A DNA stretch of 34,785 nucleotides from an uncultured Bacteroidales bacterium (lineage in GTDB: Bacteria > Bacteroidota > Bacteroidia > Bacteroidales > WCHB1-69). Numbering within the stretch: the stretch's first letter is position 1; every line of letters begins with the position of its first letter. Below are positions 13,952-22,200 of the stretch, one piece after another. The stretch covers positions 1 through 34,785 of the forward strand of contig CAJOFJ010000018.1 in NCBI GenBank assembly GCA_905233625.1. Reading direction: 5' to 3'. The notes below the pieces were generated by a model, which saw only the letters and a program-made list of their open reading frames with translations, was not told the origin of the DNA and ran no database searches. Made by a program: the position numbers and the translations under genes.

Positions 13952-16007
13952 CCGCCGCTCCGCCTCCCGGTGCCAACTCCAAGCTCAGCTTGCCGTCAGC
14001 GGGAACTGCCATCGTTTTCTTCTGATAGTCAACACCTTTGCGCTTGGCGTTGGGACCATCCACAAACATTGTCATTGTGCCAGAGGTGATGCCCAATTCC
14101 TTGAGGTTAATCTCGATGGTGCGGGCGTCCCAGTCGGTGATGGTGCCGATATACCAAGTATTGCCTTTGCGTTTGGCGGTAACGATATATTTCCCGACTT
14201 TGCCGTCCAAAATGCGGGTTTCGTCCCAGACGGTGGGCACTTTGGCGATGAAGTCGGTGCATTCTGGCTCTTGCATGTACGCCGTAGGTGCATCGCACAG
14301 CATGGCGAAGGGTGCGTCAAAAATCACGTACTCAGCCAATTGGCGGCAGCGTGTACCCTGACTCATCGGTTCGTTCCAGCTCGGGAAATAGCACCAGTAG
14401 GCGGCGTTGCGCATGGCCCCCTGCGTGAAGTCCATCGGACCGGCCAGCATTCGGATGAATGGAATGGTGACTTCATACTTCACCATATCCGTTTTGCTGT
14501 CCACCCATTTGCACTGCTCCAATCCGAACACACCCTCATAGTTCAGCACATTCGGGTAGGTGCGGCTCAGTCCCGTGGGTTTGTAAGCCCCGTGGAAGTC
14601 TATGAAGAGCTGGTATTTGGCAGCCATGGCGGCCATCCGTTCGTAGAAGTTCACCACAATCTGGTCGTCGCGGTCCATGAAATCAACCTTGAAGCCCTTC
14701 ACGCCCATCTCGGAATAGTGCTTACAGACACGCTCCATGTCTTTGTCCATGGCGGCATATCCTGCCCACAGCACAATGCCAACGCCCTTTGATTCAGCAT
14801 ATTTCACCAACATCGGCAAATCAATTTCGGGCACCACTTGGAAGAGGTCGGCCTGCTTGTTCACTGCCCAGCCTTCATCCAAAATAACATATTCAATACC
14901 TTTTTCGGCGGCGAAATCAATATAGTATTTGTATGTCTCATTGTTGATGCCCGCCTTGAAATCCACGCCCCAGATATTCCAGTTATTCCACCAGTCCCAT
15001 GCCACCTTGCCAGGCTTAATCCACGAAATATCAGCTACTTTGCTTGGCTCGGACAGCAGATAGACAAGGTCGTTGTTGGCCAAATCCTTATCCTCCGTGG
15101 CGATAGCAATCACACGCCAGGGGAAGGCCCTTGTGCCGGCAGTTTTGGCAATGTAGTTTTCGCGCTCTTTCACCACATATTGCAGGTTATTGTGTCCGCC
15201 TTGCTCCCAAGTTTTCGGCAGTGGTGCAAAATAGCCAATCATCGAATTGCCTTTGGTATGTTTGAGATACATGCCCGGATAGTCATGCAGGTCGGCCTCG
15301 GTGATAACGGCCGTACGTACATGCCAATTATTCAGGTTGCTTTCCCAACGGGGCATGAAGAACACCTTCACCATCATGGGTAGGAAAGCAAGTCGGTCGT
15401 TAGCCATATTGTGTAGAAACGTATCTACGTAGGTGTTTTCAAACGAGGTACATAGTTGTTCGGAAAAGTCGCCGTTTTTGGCTGCTTGTCGGTTGACATA
15501 CGGAATTAAGGCCTTGGGTTCCAGATTTGAAATACCATTGGCAGGAAAATTAAATTCCGCTATCTCGTGCTTTATGACAAGGGAATCTTTCCTATTTGTT
15601 ACAAAACGGTAAGCAATGCCGGAGTTGTAAACTCGGAATATTACCTTGAAATTTCCTTTAAAACTGATAATCAATTCGTTATATCGGTCTTGGATTTTCG
15701 CTTTTTTGTAAAAATGCGCGGTGACTTCCTGATTTACGGATTTCCGTTCTCTTTTCGTCACTTTCGGATTACGTCCGAGTATGGTGCCGTTATCCAATTC
15801 TATTCCAATTTCAGAAGGCATTATAAAGGCATTTCCTAAACTGTCAATATAGGGATGGGTGTTATGGACAGAATATTGTAACTGGTTCGCTGAACAGTCG
15901 ACCATTAGTTTTATATATCCATCGGGAGAATATAGGGTCTCTGTTTGTGCCGTGCCCGCTAAGAAAAGGCAACATGCCCAAAGGGTGAAAAGAAATTTTT
16001 TTCTCAT
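13935..16007 (-). CDS. GH97 glycoside hydrolase, probable retaining alpha-galactosidase
   Basis: From the ATG at 16007 the product has 690 residues and an export signal (MRKKFLFTLWACCLFLAGTA); an in-frame ATG at 16037 would add ten residues in front of the signal. An N-terminal beta-sandwich (to about 270), a TIM barrel (about 325-590) and a small C-terminal sheet match GH97. GH97 contains inverting alpha-glucosidases (SusB) and retaining alpha-galactosidases. Here KGFKVDFMDRDDQ places an Asp (D442) where the retaining alpha-galactosidases have their nucleophile; E491 (LNYEGVFG) or E497 is the likely acid/base. The galactose genes downstream support alpha-galactosidase. It probably acts in the periplasm on melibiose- or raffinose-type oligosaccharides. 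Its start lies 47 bp after the mutase stop. Confidence 0.88.
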   Translation of the reverse strand: MRKKFLFTLWACCLFLAGTAQTETLYSPDGYIKLMVDCSANQLQYSVHNTHPYIDSLGNAFIMPSEIGIELDNGTILGRNPKVTKRERKSVNQEVTAHFYKKAKIQDRYNELIISFKGNFKVIFRVYNSGIAYRFVTNRKDSLVIKHEIAEFNFPANGISNLEPKALIPYVNRQAAKNGDFSEQLCTSFENTYVDTFLHNMANDRLAFLPMMVKVFFMPRWESNLNNWHVRTAVITEADLHDYPGMYLKHTKGNSMIGYFAPLPKTWEQGGHNNLQYVVKERENYIAKTAGTRAFPWRVIAIATEDKDLANNDLVYLLSEPSKVADISWIKPGKVAWDWWNNWNIWGVDFKAGINNETYKYYIDFAAEKGIEYVILDEGWAVNKQADLFQVVPEIDLPMLVKYAESKGVGIVLWAGYAAMDKDMERVCKHYSEMGVKGFKVDFMDRDDQIVVNFYERMAAMAAKYQLFIDFHGAYKPTGLSRTYPNVLNYEGVFGLEQCKWVDSKTDMVKYEVTIPFIRMLAGPMDFTQGAMRNAAYWCYFPSWNEPMSQGTRCRQLAEYVIFDAPFAMLCDAPTAYMQEPECTDFIAKVPTVWDETRILDGKVGKYIVTAKRKGNTWYIGTITDWDARTIEINLKELGITSGTMTMFVDGPNAKRKGVDYQKKTMAVPADGKLSLELAPGGGAAVTIDN

Positions 16008-16054
16008 TAATATATGCTTGTTTTCAAATTGATTCAAGCTGAGGATGTTGCTGT

Positions 16055-17446
16055 TTATCCCTTCATCGCCTCCCTGATATCCATCATGATTTTCTGAGCC
16101 AGGTGTTCGGCCTGGGCTTCGGTGCCAGCCTCGGCGTATATGCGGATGATGGGCTCAGTATTGGAGGTTCTTAAGTGTACCCAGCCATTGTCAAAGTCAA
16201 TCTTCACACCATCTATCCTGTTTACCTCGTATTGTTTATATGCTTCGGCGATACTGTCCAGGATGTGCTTCACATTCATGGTCGGCTGCAATTCAATTTT
16301 GTTCTTGGAGATAAAATAGGCGGGATATTGCAAGCGGATTTCAGAACAACTCTTCTTGCTCGTGGCCATATAGCTGAGGAACAATGCGATACCGACCAGT
16401 GCGTCGCGGCCGTAGTGCAGCTCGGGGTAAATCACACCACCGTTGCCTTCGCCACCAATCACAGCGTGGGTTTCCTTCATTTTGGTTACCACATTGACTT
16501 CACCTACGGCAGAGGCGTTATATTCCACTCCATGTTTCCGGCTTACATCTCGCAAAGCTCTGGTAGAGGATAAGTTAGAGACCGTATTGCCTTTCGTATG
16601 CTGCAAAATATAATCAGCCACAGCTACCAAAGTATATTCTTCCACAAACATTTCCCCGTCTTCTTTGACTATGGCTAAACGGTCTACATCTGGATCCACC
16701 ACAAATCCCACATCGTAAGAGTGTCGTTTCATTTCGTTGGAAATCTCTGACAGATGCTCCGGAATGGGCTCCGGATTATGCGGGAAAATGCCGGTGGGTT
16801 CGCCATAGAGGAATTTCACTTTGTGGACACCCAATTTCTCGAATAAGGGTTGTAAAGCAATGCCACCAGTAGAGTTTACACAGTCCACAATGACCGAAAG
16901 GTCGGCGGCAGCAATGGCCTTGGCGTCCACTAACGGCAGTTTCATAATAGCCTCCACATGGTCCTGAATGGCATTTTCGTAGAGCTTATAGCTGCCCAAA
17001 TGCTGGATATCAGCGTATGTAAAATCCTGTTTGTCAATGATTTCAAGCAATTCTTTACCTTCCGCTCCTGAAATGAACTCGCCTTTGCTGTTGAGCAGCT
17101 TCAGGGCATTCCACTGCATGGGGTTGTGGCTGGCGGTAATGATGATGCCCGCATCGGCATGTTGCTGTATCACAGCCATTTCTACTGTCGGGGTGGTGGA
17201 AAGTCCTAAATCGACAACATCCACACCCATAAATTGTAAGGTGCTGCATACCAGATGGTTGATTTTGTCACCGGAAATACGGGCATCGCGGCCGACTATC
17301 AAGGTCAATTTCTTTTGCGGATCATCTTTCCGCAGAAACATAACAAAAGCTGTGGTGAATTGGATAATGTCGATAGGGGTGAGGTTGTCGCCGGCTTTTC
17401 CACCGATGGTTCCCCGGATTCCTGAAATTGATTTGATTAATGCCAT
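16055..17446 (-). CDS. glmM: Phosphohexose mutase, GlmM/PGM type
   Basis: The enzyme moves phosphate between C1 and C6 of a hexose; the Bacteroidetes form with this length is usually called phosphoglucosamine mutase (GlmM), for UDP-GlcNAc synthesis. From the ATG at 17446 the product has 463 residues and starts MALIKSISGIRGTIGG. A longer open frame to 17569 is rejected because it crosses the -7 box. Motifs: phosphoserine loop TASHNP (S106), metal loop DPDVDR (D251, D253, D255), sugar loop GGEGNGG, phosphate loop RTSNTEPIIR. Next to galactose genes it could instead act as phosphoglucomutase on glucose-1-phosphate; the sequence does not settle this. It heads the galactose cluster, and its promoter may drive all of it. 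Confidence 0.85.
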   Translation of the reverse strand: MALIKSISGIRGTIGGKAGDNLTPIDIIQFTTAFVMFLRKDDPQKKLTLIVGRDARISGDKINHLVCSTLQFMGVDVVDLGLSTTPTVEMAVIQQHADAGIIITASHNPMQWNALKLLNSKGEFISGAEGKELLEIIDKQDFTYADIQHLGSYKLYENAIQDHVEAIMKLPLVDAKAIAAADLSVIVDCVNSTGGIALQPLFEKLGVHKVKFLYGEPTGIFPHNPEPIPEHLSEISNEMKRHSYDVGFVVDPDVDRLAIVKEDGEMFVEEYTLVAVADYILQHTKGNTVSNLSSTRALRDVSRKHGVEYNASAVGEVNVVTKMKETHAVIGGEGNGGVIYPELHYGRDALVGIALFLSYMATSKKSCSEIRLQYPAYFISKNKIELQPTMNVKHILDSIAEAYKQYEVNRIDGVKIDFDNGWVHLRTSNTEPIIRIYAEAGTEAQAEHLAQKIMMDIREAMKG

Positions 17447-17476
17447 AGTAGAGATATTGCTTGATTTAATAGAGCG

Positions 17477-17484
17477 CAAAGATA
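17477..17484 (-). promoter_or_regulatory. -7 box for the mutase/galactose run
   Basis: The minus strand reads TATCTTTG, a full TAnnTTTG match, 31 bp before the ATG at 17446. It faces away from the deiminase promoter 11 bp to the right. Confidence 0.55.
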
Positions 17485-17495
17485 CGAAATTTTTG

Positions 17496-17503
17496 TATTT
17501 TTG
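17496..17503 (+). promoter_or_regulatory. -7 box for the PPAD-like gene
   Basis: TATTTTTG matches TAnnTTTG, 22 bp before the ATG at 17526. It fixes the start at 17526 rather than any upstream in-frame codon. Confidence 0.55.
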
Positions 17504-17525
17504 CCGCCTGAAAAATTTTGAAAAA

Positions 17526-19217
17526 ATGAGAAAAATCATTGCTTCCATCGCTTTGCTGTTGTTTGCCATTAGTCTTGTTTTCGCTCAATCAGAACATTAT
17601 GATCTCCATCCTGCGTTTCCGCATTATTTAACTGCTGAAGAACAATTGCTGATGCATACCTTGCCGGAAAAGGCAATTCGTAATGCCACTACAGCTCCGC
17701 AAGGTCCAGTCAACGCTTTGGCCGAATTCCAGCCAATGGGTGGCGTCTTGATTTCCTACCCTCTGGGAATCCCTGTAAGCTTGGTGGCTCAATTGTCACA
17801 GGTAACTCAGGTGAAAGTTCTGGTAAATAATGCTAATCAAGGAAATCTAGCTCTCTCATTTTTTGCTCAGAATGGAGTGAATGTATCCAATGTGGAGACT
17901 TGGAATGCGCCTCATGACTCGTATTGGACCCGCGATTACGGTCCATGGTTCATTATTGATGGCAATGACCAGGTGGCGATCATCGATTTCACCTATAATC
18001 GTCCACAACGTCCGCATGACGATGCCGCTTTACAGTACATTGTGCCGCATTTGGATATGCCCCGCTACGAAATGCCGATGATACATACGGGTGGTAATTA
18101 TATGACTGATGGTTATGGAACCGCGGCTTCTACGCAGTTAGTCATTACTGAGAATCCGAACGAAACCGTTGCTTCCTTGCGTCAGATAGCACAGAATTAT
18201 TTGGGAGTCAATAATTATTTGTTTATTGAAGATCCAATGCATGACTACATTTATCATATTGACTGCTGGGGCAAGTTTCTCGACGTGGACAAAGTGTTGG
18301 TGGCTCAGGTCCCTGTTACCGATTCCCGTTATAATGATTATGAGGCTGCGGCAGCTGTTTTTGCCAATGCAACAACTCCTTGGGGCAATCATTATCAGGT
18401 GTACAGAGTTTTTGAACCAGGAATAGAATGGTATGCCACACCATATACTAATTCATTGATACTCAATGACCATGTTTTCGTCCCCATTGCTGGCACCCAG
18501 TGGGATGATGATGCCATAGAGGTATATCAGCAAGCAATGCCTGGTTATACGATTGTGCCGATTTTGCAGTCCAGTAATCCGCAGTGGGAAAATACCGATG
18601 CACTGCATTGCCGTACACACGAGTTGGCCGATAAGGGAATGTTGTATATCAAACACTATCCTTTACTGGGCAATCAGGAAGTCCAGAATGGTAGTGTGTC
18701 ATTAACTGCTGATATTAAAGCTTTAAGTGAACAAACACTTATATCTGATTCTTTATTAGTTTATTATAGAATTAATAATTCTGTTTGGCAGAATACGGCG
18801 TTGACTTCTGTTGGGGGCAGCTCTTTTGAAGCGACGATTTCTGGTTTGCAGAACTTGGACACCGTTGATTATTACCTTTTTGCCAAGGATCAGTCGGGTA
18901 GGAGAGAGCATCATCCATATATCGGGGCTGCCGACCCGCACCGTTTTGTGGTGAACGCTCCCGATGATATTTCTTCCCCCTCTGTGGAAGCTTCAATCAT
19001 GCTGTATCCCAATCCAGCAGTGGACCGCATTGTGTTGAGAGGCGATAATATGACGTCTGTGAGTGTGTTTGACGCCATGGGAAAGTTAGTGACCGAAATC
19101 CCGTTGAATCATATCGCTACGGCCATCAATTGTAAGGACTGGCCCGCTGGGGTGTATTATCTGTCCATTCTGATGGATAATGGCACGATTGTCAGCAAGA
19201 AAGTGGTGAAATTGTAA
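17526..19217 (+). CDS. Secreted peptidylarginine-deiminase-like enzyme with T9SS type A tail
   Basis: The 563-residue product has a signal peptide (cut near residue 21), an agmatine-deiminase/PPAD-type catalytic domain (about 60-385), an Ig-like domain (about 390-475) and a type A T9SS sorting tail (about 488-563: SIMLYPNPAVDRIVL to SKKVVKL). This is the domain order of P. gingivalis PPAD (556 residues). Candidate catalytic residues line up by spacing with PPAD: D137 in WTRDYGPW (D130), H244 and D246 in HIDCWGK (H236, D238), N309 (N297) and C362 in LHCRTHE (C351). R159 and R162 in YNRPQRP sit where PPAD R152 and R154 bind the C-terminal carboxylate. It would convert peptidyl arginine, or possibly free arginine or agmatine, to citrulline-type products outside the cell. 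Confidence 0.87.
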   Translation: MRKIIASIALLLFAISLVFAQSEHYDLHPAFPHYLTAEEQLLMHTLPEKAIRNATTAPQGPVNALAEFQPMGGVLISYPLGIPVSLVAQLSQVTQVKVLVNNANQGNLALSFFAQNGVNVSNVETWNAPHDSYWTRDYGPWFIIDGNDQVAIIDFTYNRPQRPHDDAALQYIVPHLDMPRYEMPMIHTGGNYMTDGYGTAASTQLVITENPNETVASLRQIAQNYLGVNNYLFIEDPMHDYIYHIDCWGKFLDVDKVLVAQVPVTDSRYNDYEAAAAVFANATTPWGNHYQVYRVFEPGIEWYATPYTNSLILNDHVFVPIAGTQWDDDAIEVYQQAMPGYTIVPILQSSNPQWENTDALHCRTHELADKGMLYIKHYPLLGNQEVQNGSVSLTADIKALSEQTLISDSLLVYYRINNSVWQNTALTSVGGSSFEATISGLQNLDTVDYYLFAKDQSGRREHHPYIGAADPHRFVVNAPDDISSPSVEASIMLYPNPAVDRIVLRGDNMTSVSVFDAMGKLVTEIPLNHIATAINCKDWPAGVYYLSILMDNGTIVSKKVVKL

Positions 19218-19241
19218 TCAATCATATTCCGCATTTATTTA

Positions 19242-19281
19242 ACAGGGGTTGAGATGGTGCGTGCACCGTCTCTATCCCTGT
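19242..19281. terminator. Bidirectional terminator between two T9SS cargo genes
   Basis: An 18-bp stem with one mismatch and two G-T pairs (ACAGGG...TGGTGC over GCACC...CCCTGT) closes a 4-nt loop at 19260-19263. It fills the 66-bp gap between convergent genes and starts 24 bp after the deiminase stop and 2 bp after the stop of the minus-strand gene. The flanks are AT-rich but lack a pure U-run. Confidence 0.7.
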
Positions 19282-19283
19282 GC

Positions 19284-22200
19284 TTATTTCACCAGCACAC
19301 TGCCCTTAACAACATGCTTTTCTCCGTATCTGTCTGTGCAGAAGATAACATAACTGTACATGTTGTTATGATAGGTATATCCGTTGTAATCCCCATACCA
19401 TTTGAAATTTTTGTCGTTGGAATAAAAAACCAATCCACCCCAGCGTGCATATATGTAAATTTCAAAATCTTGTATGAGGAGCTTTTGTTGTTCTATGATG
19501 CTAAAATAATCGTTGAGTCCATCCCCGCCATCCGGAGTTATGGTATTGGGCAGATATAAAATGAAATCACATTTGGCAATGGTATAGACACCTGTTACCA
19601 CGCATCCTTCAATGGTTGTGGTGACATAATAAATTCCTGGATTTGTGACAATGATATTTTGTGTCTGTTCGCCTGTATTCCAGTGGTAGTCAATTCCTTC
19701 TCCATGAAATGACAAAATCGTCATATACTGTTCGCAGAAATCCTCGTTGGAGGCGGTGATTTCTGCATAGCCTTCAATGACTTGCAAGTTCAGGGTTACA
19801 ACACTGTCACAGCCGTTAGCAGCTTCAATAATGCTCTGATAGCTACCTTCTTCGCTATAGGAAGTGTGCCCTATACGTATCTCAGCACCTTCACATATTG
19901 TGGTGTCAATAAGATTGTATGATTTTGGCAGAACCTGTAATGACAGGTGAATACTGCTGTCACATCCCATCTGGGAATAAAACATGGTGTCGAGATGCAG
20001 AATTCCCTCCTGTGACACATCTATCGAATTGAAAACACCATGGGAAAAAGGCTGGTCAGATTGGCAGGTTTGTATGATTACAGTGTCTTTATATCGTATC
20101 ACATCCGCATGAATGGCCTTCATTTCAACATGGGTAAGAATGTCCACACTCCAACCTCTGTTGGTGTTGAGACTGTTGGATATAAATTGCAAGGTAACTG
20201 CAGTTCCATCGAGGACTAGTTGGGGAGGTAGCACTGTGTCGGTATAGACAGCTATCAGCTGCGACGGATTGGTGCCGGTTCCCGAATAAATATACAAACT
20301 ATCACCAATCATTAATTGAAAACTGTTGAATCTCAGCATTATCCATCTCGCAGAGTTACAGATGAAACTATGTGTCAGATTCTCATTGTTCTGATAATTA
20401 TTTGCCCATCCTCCTGAATCAAACAACCTGATGCCGGTCCCTTGTTGTATTTGACTGGTTCCGTTGCACATGTTTTCCCATTTCGCGATAAGTCCATAAC
20501 GGGCGGGGCAATAGCTGTAGTTATAGGCTAAAACGTATAAGGTGGTGTCTTGGGTGAGTGCTGGGATAGTGTAATTGGACCATTCCTGTTCTGTTGTTAG
20601 AGTGTCTTGATACAACAACAGACTTTGATAGGGATTGTTATACCAATTGAGAATATATGGAGGGGTTAAATCAGCTTGTGCGGAAAGTTGAAGGTTGTGA
20701 CGGTAGCAGATAACTTGGTCTTCTGCCTCAATATGAGTTGAGTCGTTTATCATAGAGTTGGGTCTGATATATACATGAATACTATCGCAAGAGCGCTTGT
20801 ATGTGCAATAATCATCTCGAATATTGGCGGCCCAAAACAAATTGTCGGCAAGAATAGTGTAGTTCAGTATGATGCTGTCCTGTTCAGTACCAACATAGTT
20901 CTGAAACTCCCGTTCAGATAAATACGACTGATATATATCATAATGGATGTAACCATGTCCTTCATGGGTGACGGATAACGGAATAACTTCCCCTGCACAA
21001 ACGGTGTCGGGTGCGCTGAGAATGACTCGAGGGGGAGGAAGTACATTCAGATAAATGCTGTCTTTAACAGGAAACTGGCAGCCTGTATTCAGTAGTTCTA
21101 CCACAAAATAACCGTTTGGACAGCTTTGTGACACATAAAAACTGCTATTTTGAGAGTTGCTGCTGAAGTTGTTGGGCCCATGCCATGAATAACTGATATT
21201 ATCGCCCAAGGGAAGTGCGGACAGATGCAAGGTGTCACCTTCACATACGCCAGGATCGGGTTGACCGCCCTCAAACCATAGCAATTGACTTTGAGAAACG
21301 CTCATAGCAACCACATTGACATAATAGCTGTTTTCACACGAATCGGTCACATTGACAGACAGCTCTTGTCCCAGCTCCATGGGAATATTGTGAAAAATTC
21401 CTGTTTGGTTGCTTCCTAAATAGGATCCATTCAGGTCAGGAGCACTGTAGAGTGTGTAAGTATATGGTAATGATCCGTTTATGGCTCGTGCAAACACGCT
21501 GCCTATATGTGCGGAAGAATCACATACCACAGCGTAAATCTTGTCAAAATCAATACGGGTTCTGACAAATTGTATGGTGTCATAATGGAAATATTCAACT
21601 CCGCATGCTGAAAAATTCATTTTAATGACATATTCTCCGGGTATGGTAAACACAAACGTGCCATTTAGCGAAACTGAAGTGGGATAGTATCCATTGACTT
21701 CCCCCTTCACAATAGTGAAAAGAGGATTGTTAACGTATGATGTGGCGATCGGTTCGTCATTACTGATGTCAGCGTTGATAAGGGTTGTGGTCTGGGTATA
21801 CCGTCCAGCTATTGGTTTGACAAATAAACTGTTACATTCTTGATAGATGCGATATGCTGACGCTTCTGACCATTCCCAGTTATAGTGATAAATGCCATCA
21901 ATTTGAATCGTAAGCGTGTCAATTCCACACATGGTTTCACAAACGAAAACATAGCGTCCTCCCGATAAACAGTTCTCGCGTAGCTGAAGAGACATTTCGT
22001 TAGTGGTGATATGGGCATCATTGCTCATGCTGTCATCTTTGACAATATGCCATTCTCCATGGAGATAGGTGGCTGTAAAGTTATATTTATTATATAAAGG
22101 ACTTTGAATCAGTCGGATAATCACACTATCCCGGAATTGTGGAAAGGGCGTGTTTTCTTCATAAACATTGATTACTCGCTCACTGTGGCAACATGAGTTA

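Noticed and set aside
14271-15383. Plus-strand frames of 173 and 181 codons opposite GH97
   Set aside because: They mirror the GH97 coding sequence and show no domain, signal or promoter.
17031-17525. N-terminal extension of the deiminase frame
   Set aside because: It is antisense to the mutase; the signal peptide and promoter place the start at 17526.
17447-17569. N-terminal extension of the mutase to 504 residues
   Set aside because: The extra 41 residues cross the -7 box at 17477-17484 and the opposing deiminase start; homologues begin at MALIKSISGIRG.
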